A stretch of 64,000 bases of DNA from Microbacterium protaetiae (GCF_004135285.1 NZ_CP035494.1:2728001-2792000), one strand, 5' to 3'; numbered from the stretch's first letter, positions 17,730 to 26,698 are shown. Numbers and translations are program-made. Notes: generated from the sequence alone by a model not told the origin.

Positions 17730-18577
17730 GCGCTCGCCTTGCCGTTCCGAAGACCTACAAGCTCGCCATCGGCGGTAAGTTCCCGCGCAGTGAGTCGGGG
17801 CGCACCTATGAGGTGCTCTCGGCGACCGGAGCCTTCCTCGCCAACGCGGCGCTGGCCTCTCGAAAGGATGCCCGCGATGCCGTGCGTGCCGCGCGCGGCG
17901 CGCAGGGCGGCTGGGCCGGCGCGACCGCGTACAACCGCGGCCAGGTGCTGTACCGGGTCGCCGAGATTCTCGAGGGGCGGCGTGCGCAGTTCGTCGACGA
18001 GATCGTCGCGCAAGAGGGCGTGACGGCGGCGGTTGCCGGCGCGCAGGTGGATGCCGCGACCGACCTGTGGGTCTGGTACGCCGGCTGGTGCGACAAGTAC
18101 GCACAGGTCGCCGGCGGCCTGAACCCGGTCGCAGGTGCGTACTTCAACATCTCCGCGCCCGAGCCCACCGGCGTCGTGGCGATCGTCGCGCCGCAGGACT
18201 CGGCGTTGCTCGGCTTGACGGCAGCGGTCGCGCCGGCGCTGGTGGCCGGAAACGCGGTCGTGGTGATCGCCAGCGGGCGGTACCCGCTGTCGGCGATCAG
18301 CCTCGCCGAGGTGTTCGCGACCAGCGACGTGCCGGGAGGAGTGATAAACGTGCTCACCGGATCGCCCGCCGAACTCGCCCCCTGGCTGGCCGATCACGCC
18401 GATGTCAATGCGCTCGATCTGGCCGGCGCCGGCGAGCTCGACTGGGTCGACCTGCAGATCCGTGCGGCCGAGACGCTCAAGCGCGTTCTGGTGCCGGGCG
18501 ACCCGGTGCCCTCGCCGCAGCGGATCGCCGCGTTCACCGAGGTGAAGACGGTCTGGCACCCCAAGAGCATGCTCTAG
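17726..18577 (+). CDS. Half-length aldehyde dehydrogenase-like protein (no catalytic domain)
   Basis: 283 residues that align with roughly the first half of an ALDH: YKLAIGGKFPRSESGRTYEV, AYNRGQVLYRVAEILEGRR, PTGVVAIVAPQDSALLGLTAAVAPALVAGNAVVVIAS. It ends before the catalytic Cys region; no LELGGK or GQxCC motif exists. The ATG overlaps the preceding stop (ATGA). The frame is clean, with no internal stop or frameshift scar, so it looks maintained rather than freshly broken. It may be a partner subunit of the full-length enzyme. The 3' end is followed 19 bases later by a tandem repeat array. Confidence 0.85.
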   Translation: MSARLAVPKTYKLAIGGKFPRSESGRTYEVLSATGAFLANAALASRKDARDAVRAARGAQGGWAGATAYNRGQVLYRVAEILEGRRAQFVDEIVAQEGVTAAVAGAQVDAATDLWVWYAGWCDKYAQVAGGLNPVAGAYFNISAPEPTGVVAIVAPQDSALLGLTAAVAPALVAGNAVVVIASGRYPLSAISLAEVFATSDVPGGVINVLTGSPAELAPWLADHADVNALDLAGAGELDWVDLQIRAAETLKRVLVPGDPVPSPQRIAAFTEVKTVWHPKSML

Positions 18578-18596
18578 CCCCGCCCCATTCGCCGCC

Positions 18597-18876
18597 GAGT
18601 TGTCCTCGGGTTGCCCGAGTTGTCCCCGGGTTGTGCGAGTTGTCCTCGGGTTGCCCGAGTTGTCCTTGGGTTGCGTGAGTTGTCCTCGGGTTGCGTGAGT
18701 TGTCCTTGGGTTGCCCGAGTTGTCCTCGGGTTGTGCGAGTTGTCCTCGGGTTGCCCGAGTTGTCCTCGGGTTGCCCGAGTTGTCCCCGGGTTGCTCGAGT
18801 TGTCCTCGGGTTGCCCGAGTTGTCTTCGGATTGCTCGAGTTGTCCTTGGGTTGCGTGAGTTGTCCTCGGGTTGCCC
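18597..18876 (+). repeat. Tandem array, 14 direct copies of a 20-bp unit
   Basis: Fourteen head-to-tail copies in strict 20-bp register, consensus GAGTTGTCCTCGGGTTGCCC. Variation is concentrated at a few positions (TCGGG/TTGGG/CCGGG; GCCC/GTGC/GCGT/GCTC). The unit has no stop codon in most frames, which creates spurious open frames on both strands (18611-18886 and 18711-19016 plus; 18534-18902 and 17561-18925 minus). It starts 19 bp after the half-ALDH stop, in the convergent gap before the MFS gene. Together with the two entries that follow it accounts for nearly all of the 451-bp gap. Confidence 0.95.
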
Positions 18877-18884
18877 CTGGTGGT

Positions 18885-18960
18885 GAGGGACAAGTCACGC
18901 AACAGAGGGACAAGTCGCGCAACACAGGGTCAAGTCGCGCAACGAAGGGACAACTCGCGG
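18885..18960 (-). repeat. Inverted copies of the 20-bp unit closing the array
   Basis: Four diverged copies in opposite orientation, also spaced 20 bp, of the type GAGGGACAAGTCGCGCAACA. They are close to the reverse complement of the upstream unit, rotated. A transcript across both parts could fold copies against each other, so a terminator or RNA-protecting structure is plausible. Confidence 0.85.
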
Positions 18961-19026
18961 GGAGGGGAGGGGAAGACGGGGAGGGGAGGGCGGGGAGGAC
19001 CGGGATGAGGGGGTGAGTGGGAGGGG
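18959..19026 (+). repeat. G-rich polypurine tract
   Basis: About 68 bases almost without pyrimidines, made of repeated GGGGA blocks, between the inverted repeats and the MFS stop codon. It contains far more than four G-runs and could form G-quadruplexes on the plus strand or R-loops when transcribed. Confidence 0.8.
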
Positions 19027-19028
19027 CG

Positions 19029-20405
19029 TCAGGAGGCGGCGGGCGGGTTGCGGATGCCGAGGAACGAGATCACGCCGCCGACGGCAAGCAGCACCGCCGT
19101 CACGATCGCCGAACGATGAAACCCGTCGAGATTGAGCGCGCCACCGGCGATGACCCCGAGTGTGGCGACGGCGATGAGTCCGGCGACCCGTGCGACGGCG
19201 TTGTTGACCGCCGAGGCGATGCCCGACCGGGCGGGGTCGATCGATCCGAGGATCGCCGAGGTCAGCGGTGCGACCGTGATCGTCAGTCCGATGCCGAACA
19301 GCACCACCGAAGGCAGCACCTGGGTCCAGTAGTTGAAGTCGTCCGACACCGTCAGCAGCAGCGCAACGCCCACCGCCATGATCAGCGGACCGACGGTCAT
19401 GAAAAGTCGCGGCCCGATCTTGCCGGCCCAGGTTCCCACGCGCGAGCTGAAGAGGATCATGATCACCGTCGAGGGCAGGCTCGCCAACCCCGCCAGCGTG
19501 GCCGGAAGCCCGGCTCCCTGCTGCAGATACACGCCGAGCACCAGCCCGTTCAGCCCCAGCGCACCATACACGAACCAGGTGGCGAGATTGCCCGCCGAAA
19601 AGTTGCGTACCCGGAACAGCCCGAGCGGCATCATCGGGCTGGCGGCGACGCGCTGGCGCATCACGAAACCGGCAAGGCACAGGATGCCGCCGGCCAGCGG
19701 CCCCCAGATCGCCGGTGACGACCATCCGAGCCGCTCCTGCTCGATGAGCGCGAAGACCGTGCCGCCCAAGCCCGCCGTGCACAGCACGGCACCGATCCAG
19801 TCGACCGTCGCGGCGGGATCGCGCTGATCGCGGTGATGCAGGATCGTCAGCAGCCACAGCGTGGCGGCGATCGGCAGCACGTTGATCAGGAACACCAGCC
19901 GCCACGAGACGAGGTCGACGAAGACGCCGCCCAGCACGGGGCCGACCAGCATGGCGGCGGTGGTGGCGCCCGTCCAGGTGCCGATCGCGCGCGCCTGTGC
20001 CGGCCCGCGGAACGTCGAGGTGATCAGCGCGAGCGAGCTGGGCACCAGCAGCGCGCCGGCGATGCCCTGGACGCCGCGTGCCACGACGAGGAAGAGCGGG
20101 TCGGGGGCTGCGGCGATGGCGAGGGATGCCGCGGCGAAGCCGATTAGCCCCGCGCGCAACACCACGATGCGCCCGAAGACGTCGCTGAGTGAACCCGCGA
20201 CGAGAATGAGCGCACCCAGCGTGATGAGGTACCCGTCCACGACCCACTGCTGGGTGACCAGTCCTCCGCCGAGCTCGCGCTGAATCGCCGGGAGGGCGAC
20301 ATTGACGACCGTGCCGTCGAGAAATGAGACGAACGACGCCAGGATCGCGATCAACAGCACCAAGCGTTGACTGCGAGCTGCGGCATCCGTCATCGACTCG
20401 TCCAT
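19029..20405 (-). CDS. MFS drug/metabolite exporter, DHA2 (EmrB/QacA) family
   Basis: A 458-residue transporter with about 14 transmembrane helices. It has the DHA2 features FLDGTVVNVALPAIQRELGG in helix 1, WVVDGYLITLGALILVAGSLSDVFGR (motif A region) and the antiporter motif C-like GPVLGGVFVDLVSWR. It probably exports hydrophobic compounds by proton antiport. The start ATG (MDESMTD) is set by a TACCGT -10 box seven bases upstream; the longer frame to 20528 runs through the copper operator and is rejected. It diverges from copZ-copA, so copper control is possible. Confidence 0.9.
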   Translation of the reverse strand: MDESMTDAAARSQRLVLLIAILASFVSFLDGTVVNVALPAIQRELGGGLVTQQWVVDGYLITLGALILVAGSLSDVFGRIVVLRAGLIGFAAASLAIAAAPDPLFLVVARGVQGIAGALLVPSSLALITSTFRGPAQARAIGTWTGATTAAMLVGPVLGGVFVDLVSWRLVFLINVLPIAATLWLLTILHHRDQRDPAATVDWIGAVLCTAGLGGTVFALIEQERLGWSSPAIWGPLAGGILCLAGFVMRQRVAASPMMPLGLFRVRNFSAGNLATWFVYGALGLNGLVLGVYLQQGAGLPATLAGLASLPSTVIMILFSSRVGTWAGKIGPRLFMTVGPLIMAVGVALLLTVSDDFNYWTQVLPSVVLFGIGLTITVAPLTSAILGSIDPARSGIASAVNNAVARVAGLIAVATLGVIAGGALNLDGFHRSAIVTAVLLAVGGVISFLGIRNPPAAS

Positions 20406-20412
20406 CGTCCAC

Positions 20413-20418
20413 ACGGTA
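20413..20418 (-). promoter_or_regulatory. -10 box TACCGT for leaderless MFS gene
   Basis: On the minus strand TACCGT is followed by seven bases and the ATG at 20405. It lies ten bases from the CsoR-like palindrome, so the repressor could affect both directions. Confidence 0.5.
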
Positions 20419-20427
20419 GACCTTGGA

Positions 20428-20444
20428 ATACCCCTAGGGGGTAT
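20428..20444. promoter_or_regulatory. CsoR-type copper operator
   Basis: ATACCCCTAGGGGGTAT is a 17-base G/C-tract palindrome of the type bound by CsoR copper-sensing repressors (TACCC...GGGTA). It overlaps TATATT (20442-20447), a good -10 box for copZ-copA, so repressor binding would block that promoter. No csoR gene lies in the window. An AT-rich patch marks the promoter in otherwise GC-rich DNA. Confidence 0.8.
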
Positions 20445-20483
20445 ATTGTTGGTGCCATCGACGAGCACGAATTCGGAGGAACC

Positions 20484-20693
20484 ATGAGCACCACCACCTA
20501 CCGCGTCAACGGCATGACCTGCGCTCACTGCGTGCAGGCGGTCACGCGCGAGGTGTCCGCGCTCGACGGTGTGGACGACGCCGTCGTCGATCTTCAGGCT
20601 GGAACGGTCGCCGTCACCGGCGCCGCATCCGAGACGGATGTCGCGGCAGCGGTCGCTGAGGCCGGCTACGCGCTGGCCGGCACAGCGTCATGA
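20484..20693 (+). CDS. copZ: Copper chaperone CopZ (heavy-metal-associated domain protein)
   Basis: A 69-residue single HMA domain. The metal-binding GMTCAHC (C13 and C16) sits in the first loop, and the usual beta-alpha-beta pattern follows (VSALDGVDDAVVDLQAGTVAV). It carries Cu(I) in the cytoplasm and hands it to the CopA ATPase encoded next, whose start overlaps this stop. The ATG follows CGGAGGA; the longer frame from 20367 crosses the operator and is rejected. Confidence 0.95.
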   Translation: MSTTTYRVNGMTCAHCVQAVTREVSALDGVDDAVVDLQAGTVAVTGAASETDVAAAVAEAGYALAGTAS

Positions 20694-22948
20694 CCGAGGT
20701 GCGCGAAGCCACGCTCGACATCGAGGGGATGACCTGCGCCAGCTGCGTCGCGCGCGTCGAGAAGCGTCTGCAGAGCGTCGAGGGCGTGACGGCGGCGGTG
20801 AATCTGGCGACCGAGTCGGCGCGGGTGAGCTATCCCGAAGACCTCGACCAGCATCGGCTGATCGAGGCGGTGCGTCAGGCGGGCTATGACGCGACGGTGC
20901 GCGCGTCGGCCGTTCCCGACCATGACGTGCACGACGAGGGCGGCCACGGTCACGACGCGGGCGGCCATGTGCACGACGTCGAAGATGCCCCCGGCGGCAT
21001 CGCCCTGCGCACGCGGTTGATCGTCAGCGCGATCCTGGCTGTGCCCGTGGTCGCACTGGGCATGGTGCCGGCCTGGCAGTTTCCGGGCTGGCAGTGGGCC
21101 AGCCTGGTGCTGGCAACGCCCCTCGTACTGTGGGGTGGGTGGCCGTTCCACCGCGCGACGCTCGCGAACCTGCGTCACGGTGCGGCGACGATGGACACTC
21201 TCATCACCCTGGGCACCGGTGCCGCGTACCTGTGGAGCGTGTGGGCCCTCGTCTTCGGCGAAGCCGGCATGATCGGCATGCGCCACGGCTTCTCGCTGCT
21301 CCCCGACGGCACGCCCGCGGGCGCGATGATCTACTTCGAGGTGGCCTCGGCCGTCACGGTGTTCCTGCTGCTGGGACGGTTCATCGAGCAGCGCTCCAAG
21401 CGACGCGCCGGCAGCGCGCTGCACTCCCTGATGGCGCTCGGGGCCAAAGACGTCGAATTGGTCGACGGCACGCGGGTGCCGGTGGAACGGCTTCGGGTCA
21501 GCGATGTGTTCGTCACCCGTCCGGGCGAGACGATCGCCACCGACGGCGTGGTGCGCCAGGGTGAGGCATCCGTCGATCAGAGCATGCTGACCGGCGAGTC
21601 CATTCCCGTCGACGTCGCCCGGTCTGATGCGGTCACCGGCGGCACCATCGTCGCCGACGGCCGGCTCGTGATCGAGGCGACCTCGGTGGGTGCGCAGACC
21701 CGGCTCGCACGCATTGCGCGGCTCGTCGAAGACGCGCAGAGCGGCAAGAGCCGGGTACAGCGACTTGCCGACCGTATCTCGGCCGTGTTCGTGCCGGTGG
21801 TCATCGTGCTGGCCGTGCTCACCCTCGTCGGCTGGCTCGTGGAGGGTCAGCCGGTGGCCGCCGGATTCACCGCCGCGGTTGCGGTGCTGATCATCGCGTG
21901 CCCCTGTGCGCTGGGGCTGGCCACGCCGATAGCGATTCTCGTGGGCACCGGGCGCGGCGCCCAGCTGGGCATCCTCATCACCGGGCCCGAGGCGCTCGAG
22001 CAGGCCGAGAAGATCGACACCGTTGTGCTCGACAAGACCGGCACGGTCACGAGCGGGCAGATGGCGCTGAGCTCGGTGTTCACGGGCGACGACACGGATT
22101 CGGCACGCGCGTTTCAGCTGGTGGGTGCACTCGAAGCGGCATCCGAGCATCCGATCGCCCGCGCGATCACCGCGCACTCCGACGCGACGGGACGTGTCGA
22201 GGCGTTCCGCAATCATGCCGGGCGCGGCGTGACCGGCATCGTGGAGGGCGTCGAGGTGTTCGCCGGACGCCCCGGGTTCGCCGCCTCGCGCGGCGTGGAG
22301 ATCCCCGCGGCGTTCGTCGAGGCAGTGGATGCCGCAGAGCGGCGGGGCACTGCGGTCGTGGCCGGGTGGGCCGAGGCCGGCGAGACCGCGCGGGTGCGGG
22401 CGGTGTTCACCGTGGCAGACACGGTGCGGCCAGAGGGTGCCGATGCCGTGGCCGCGCTGCACGCGCTCGGGCTGCGCACCGTGCTGCTCACCGGAGACAA
22501 CCCCGCTATCGCGCGGTCGGTGGCTGCCGAGGTCGGCATCGACGATGTGGTCGCCGGGGTTCTGCCCGAGCAGAAGGTCGACGAGATAGCCCGGCTGCGC
22601 GCGGCCGGACACGCAGTGGCGATGATCGGCGACGGGGTCAACGACGCCGCGGCGCTGGCCACTGCCGACCTCGGCATCGCGATGGGCGGGGGCACCGACG
22701 CGGCAATGCACGCGAGCGACATCACGCTGGTGCGCAGCGATCTGCGCGCGGCTGTGGATGCCGTGCGGCTGAGCCGACGCACGATGGGTGTCATCCGCGG
22801 CAACCTGTTCTGGGCGTTCGCATACAACGTCGCGGCGATTCCGCTCGCGGCGCTGGGGCTGCTCAACCCGATGATTTCCGGCGCGGCGATGGCGTTCTCG
22901 AGCGTGTTCGTCGTGCTGAACAGCCTGCGGCTGCGCCGCGCCCCCTGA
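20690..22948 (+). CDS. copA: Copper-exporting P1B-type ATPase CopA
   Basis: A 752-residue Cu(I) efflux pump. Order: one N-terminal HMA domain (GMTCASC, C16 and C19), a His-rich linker of about 20 residues (HDVHDEGGHGHDAGGHVHD), eight transmembrane helices with the CPC ion site C404-P405-C406 in ACPCALGLATP, phosphorylation site D448 in DKTGTVT, SEHPIARAI, and the hinge GDGVNDAA (647-654). The His-rich linker may buffer extra metal. It forms an ATGA-overlapping operon with copZ under the CsoR-like site. The stop is followed five bases later by the second 20-bp repeat array. Confidence 0.98.
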   Translation: MTEVREATLDIEGMTCASCVARVEKRLQSVEGVTAAVNLATESARVSYPEDLDQHRLIEAVRQAGYDATVRASAVPDHDVHDEGGHGHDAGGHVHDVEDAPGGIALRTRLIVSAILAVPVVALGMVPAWQFPGWQWASLVLATPLVLWGGWPFHRATLANLRHGAATMDTLITLGTGAAYLWSVWALVFGEAGMIGMRHGFSLLPDGTPAGAMIYFEVASAVTVFLLLGRFIEQRSKRRAGSALHSLMALGAKDVELVDGTRVPVERLRVSDVFVTRPGETIATDGVVRQGEASVDQSMLTGESIPVDVARSDAVTGGTIVADGRLVIEATSVGAQTRLARIARLVEDAQSGKSRVQRLADRISAVFVPVVIVLAVLTLVGWLVEGQPVAAGFTAAVAVLIIACPCALGLATPIAILVGTGRGAQLGILITGPEALEQAEKIDTVVLDKTGTVTSGQMALSSVFTGDDTDSARAFQLVGALEAASEHPIARAITAHSDATGRVEAFRNHAGRGVTGIVEGVEVFAGRPGFAASRGVEIPAAFVEAVDAAERRGTAVVAGWAEAGETARVRAVFTVADTVRPEGADAVAALHALGLRTVLLTGDNPAIARSVAAEVGIDDVVAGVLPEQKVDEIARLRAAGHAVAMIGDGVNDAAALATADLGIAMGGGTDAAMHASDITLVRSDLRAAVDAVRLSRRTMGVIRGNLFWAFAYNVAAIPLAALGLLNPMISGAAMAFSSVFVVLNSLRLRRAP

Positions 22949-22952
22949 CCCC

Positions 22953-23105
22953 GAGTTGTCCCCGCGTTGCGCGAGTTGTCCTCGCGTTGCTCGAGTTGTC
23001 CTCGGGTTGCTCGAGTTGTCCTCGGGTTGCTCGAGTTGTCCTCGGGTTGCTCGAGTTGTCCTCGGCCCAAAGGGCAAACTCGCGCCACGAGAGGACAACT
23101 CGCGA
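22953..23105 (+). repeat. Second copy of the 20-bp repeat array: five direct units, a partial unit, then inverted units
   Basis: Five full 20-bp direct units (22953-23052), mostly GAGTTGTCCTCGGGTTGCTC, then a partial unit ending in CTCGGCC. Two inverted units follow (about 23071-23105), ending GAGGACAACTCGCGA. The partial unit and the last inverted unit pair perfectly over 11 bases (GAGTTGTCCTC/GAGGACAACTC). It begins five bases after the copA stop. The remaining gap to 23331 holds a candidate -10 box and an untranslated leader. Confidence 0.93.
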
Positions 23106-23170
23106 GAGAGGAGCGAAAGGCTCGATGCGCGCGGGATGCCGCGGTGCACAAGAATCCCGTGCGGATGCCG

Positions 23171-23176
23171 TAGAAT
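23171..23176 (+). promoter_or_regulatory. -10 box TAGAAT for the SNF2 helicase gene
   Basis: TAGAAT in a locally AT-richer patch. It would give a leader of about 150 bases before the ATG at 23332. The leader is GC-rich without an obvious known riboswitch. Confidence 0.4.
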
Positions 23177-23331
23177 ACCCAGCGGGGGAGCGGCACGCGC
23201 AGAAGCGTGATGTTCGCCGCCGCCCCGCCGCCTCAGTCCCGAAGCCGTGCGCCTTCCCGCCGCGGGGCATCGCACGACACACCGGTCACCGGCGTCTTCG
23301 GACCAGCCGGTCACTCACGCTCAGGAGGAGC

Positions 23332-25482
23332 ATGCCGACCACGGCACCAGCGCAAACGCGCCGCCGCTCGTCGTCCGCACGTCGCGACGACGAAGCACCC
23401 ATCATCCCCATCCTCGCGCGCAAGGTTCGCGAGGTCGAAGCCAAGGCCCAGCGCGGCAAGCTCGGCCCGACCAACCGCGTGAAGTTCCAGGTCATCGCGT
23501 TCCTGGTGCGCGAGGAGCGCGCCCGGGTCAAGGCCGATGCCGAACTCACCGATTCCACGCGCGCCGAACTGCTCAAGCGCCTTGACGGGGTCGCCACGAT
23601 CCTGGCCAAGACGGCGGCGCGTGACACCTCGCTGATCCAGCTGCTCGAAGTCGACCAGGCGACGTCGCCGGTGGCCAAGCGCATGCGTCGCGATTGGCTG
23701 CTCGAATCGGGTGCCGAACTCGCTCCCGACGAGCTCATCATCACCGATGTCGCGCCGGCCATCCAGGCGGCGCCGATCGTGCCTGCGGCGCTCGCCGAGC
23801 GTCAGGTCGTGCCGCCGCAGATCGAGGCACGGCGTGAGGCGAACCCGTTCCTGGCACCCGATCTGCTGCTGCACGCTCCCAGCACCACGCCGCGTCGGCG
23901 TCTGGACAGCTGGGAGCTCATGGGTCCGCTGTACAAGGCGTTCGAGTCAGGCGCCGGCGGGGGAGCAGCCACCATGGAGCTGCCTCCGGTCCCCGAGTTC
24001 GACCGGCTCTCGCCCAAGGGGCGCGAGATCATGCCGCACCAGTCCCGTTTCCTCGAGGCGGTGCGCGCCGGTCACCGTACTTTCCTGCTCGCCGACGAGC
24101 CGGGTCTGGGCAAGACCGCAGAGTCGCTGCTGGCGGCATCCGTGGCCGATGCCTATCCGCTCCTGGCCGTCGTCCCGAACGTCGTGAAGATGAACTGGGC
24201 GCGCGAGGTCGAGCGGTGGACCCCGCACCGGCGCGCCACCGTCATCTCCGGCGACGGCGAAGACGTGGATGCCTTTGCCGACGTGTTCATCATCAACTAC
24301 GAGATCCTCGACCGGCACCTGTCCTGGCTGAGCACACTCGGGCTGCGCGGCCTCGTCGTCGACGAGGCGCACTTCATCAAGAACCTCACGTCGCAGCGCT
24401 CGCAGAACGTGCTGGCCCTGGCCGCCGGCATCCGTGAGCAGGTGCGCGATCCGCTGCTGCTGGCCTTGACCGGAACGCCGCTGATCAACGACGTCGAGGA
24501 CTTCGACGCCATTTGGCGCTTCCTCGGCTGGACCAACGGCTCCAAGCCGGGCCCCGAGTTGATGGAGAAGCTCGACACGACCGGGCTGACCCCCGCCGAC
24601 AAGGCGTTCTATCCCGAGGCGCGCGACGCGGTCATCTCGATGGGCATCGTGCGGCGCAAGAAGAAGGATGTCGCCGCCGACCTGCCCGACAAGCTCATCG
24701 CCGACCTGCCCGTCGAGCTCGACGACGAGTTCGGTCGGTCGATCCGGCAGGCCGAGCAGGAGCTCGGCGCACGCCTGGCGGCCCGCTACCGGCGCATCAT
24801 CGAGGCGCGCGGAGATCGCGGGCTCGCTCCCGGCGAGATCGACGACGACATCGTGCGCCTGGTGGCCCAGAACGAGCTCGACGAGTCGAAGGCCGCCGGC
24901 ACCGGTGCCGAGAACGTGTTCACCATGGTGCGCAAGATCGGCCAGGCCAAGGCCCAGCTCGCGGCCGACTACGCCGTGCAGCTGCATCGTTCGGTGGGCA
25001 AGGTGGTCTTCTTCGCCAAGCACATCGATGTGATGGATGCCGCAGAGGCGCACTTCGCGGCATCCGGTGTGAAATACGTCTCGGTGCGTGGCGAGCAGTC
25101 CACTCCGGCGCGTCAGGAGGCTATCGATGCCTTCAACAGTGATCCGGATGTCGGCTTCGCCGTCTGTTCGCTGACCGCGGCCGGCGTCGGCTTGAACATG
25201 CAGGCGGCCTCGAACGTCGTGCTCGCCGAGCTCAGCTGGACCGCGGCCGAGCAGACGCAGGCCATCGACCGCGTGCACCGCATCGGGCAGGACGAGCCGG
25301 TCACGGCGTGGCGGATCATCGCCGCCCACACGATCGACACGAAGATCGCCGAACTCATCGACTCGAAGCAGGGCTTGGCGGCCCGCGCGCTCGACGGCCA
25401 GACGGTCGAAGCAGGTTCGAGCGATTCGGTGCAGCTGTCGGCGCTCATGCATGTGACCCGGCAGGCGCTGGGCGGGGAGTGA
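23332..25482 (+). CDS. SNF2-family DEAD/DEAH-box ATPase (helicase-like)
   Basis: A 716-residue protein. Residues 1 to about 220 are a charged N-terminal region with no domain I recognise. The SNF2 ATPase core follows: Walker A DEPGLGKT with K261 (the usual DEMGLGKT has Met), motif II DEAH at D344, motif III LTGTPLIND, and the second RecA lobe with KVVFFAKHIDVMD and motif VI QAIDRVHRIGQ (about 643). Such proteins translocate on double-stranded DNA and remodel protein-DNA or fork structures; the layout recalls small SMARCAL1-like bacterial forms. The ATG follows CAGGAGGAG. No methylase or nuclease partner of a defence system is adjacent. Confidence 0.9.
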   Translation: MPTTAPAQTRRRSSSARRDDEAPIIPILARKVREVEAKAQRGKLGPTNRVKFQVIAFLVREERARVKADAELTDSTRAELLKRLDGVATILAKTAARDTSLIQLLEVDQATSPVAKRMRRDWLLESGAELAPDELIITDVAPAIQAAPIVPAALAERQVVPPQIEARREANPFLAPDLLLHAPSTTPRRRLDSWELMGPLYKAFESGAGGGAATMELPPVPEFDRLSPKGREIMPHQSRFLEAVRAGHRTFLLADEPGLGKTAESLLAASVADAYPLLAVVPNVVKMNWAREVERWTPHRRATVISGDGEDVDAFADVFIINYEILDRHLSWLSTLGLRGLVVDEAHFIKNLTSQRSQNVLALAAGIREQVRDPLLLALTGTPLINDVEDFDAIWRFLGWTNGSKPGPELMEKLDTTGLTPADKAFYPEARDAVISMGIVRRKKKDVAADLPDKLIADLPVELDDEFGRSIRQAEQELGARLAARYRRIIEARGDRGLAPGEIDDDIVRLVAQNELDESKAAGTGAENVFTMVRKIGQAKAQLAADYAVQLHRSVGKVVFFAKHIDVMDAAEAHFAASGVKYVSVRGEQSTPARQEAIDAFNSDPDVGFAVCSLTAAGVGLNMQAASNVVLAELSWTAAEQTQAIDRVHRIGQDEPVTAWRIIAAHTIDTKIAELIDSKQGLAARALDGQTVEAGSSDSVQLSALMHVTRQALGGE

Positions 25483-25521
25483 GCTGATCCGGGCCGTGTG
25501 GCAGGGCGCGGCATCCGGCAG

Positions 25522-25527
25522 TAATGT
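25522..25527 (+). promoter_or_regulatory. -10 box TAATGT upstream of pfkA
   Basis: TAATGT sits 52 bases before the pfkA ATG. The short leader ends with AAGGACC as ribosome binding site. Confidence 0.35.
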
Positions 25528-25579
25528 CGAGGGTGGCGACGTTGCCGGTACCCCATTCCCGAAGCAAGGACCCTGACGT

Positions 25580-26608
<1,029 letters not shown>

Positions 26609-26639
26609 CGCCGCGCTCGTACTGCCACTCTTCGCCGAA

Positions 26640-26698
26640 ACAAGGGATTCCTCCCGAGCCAAGGGGCGGCGCCCTTGGTTTCGAGAAGAATCCCTTGT
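26640..26698. repeat. Palindromic repeat element A
   Basis: A 59-bp interrupted palindrome: ACAAGGGATTC and its exact complement GAATCCCTTGT form the outer arms, and CCAAGGG/CCCTTGG the inner arms, around GCGGCG. It starts 31 bp after pfkA. It is about 77% identical without gaps to element B at 27872, and the two flank the AbiEi-like gene. The hairpin could also terminate pfkA transcription. Confidence 0.85.

Noticed and set aside
17561..18925. 454-residue minus-strand open frame rich in EDNSGNPRTTRATRGQL repeats
   Set aside because: It is the 20-bp repeat read through in a stop-free frame, joined to antisense of the half ALDH. It has no start signal, and both strands and other frames are equally open.
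18597..18960. CRISPR array
   Set aside because: Units are contiguous 20-mers with no unique spacers and no cas genes nearby.
18959..19026. KOPS-like FtsK-orienting sites (GGGNAGGG)
   Set aside because: The polypurine tract contains matching strings by composition alone; actinobacterial FtsK-guiding sequences are not this motif with any certainty.
20428..20444. CopY/ArsR-type site in place of CsoR
   Set aside because: The C4/G4 tract palindrome and the copZ-copA context fit CsoR better than the ACATGT-type CopY box.
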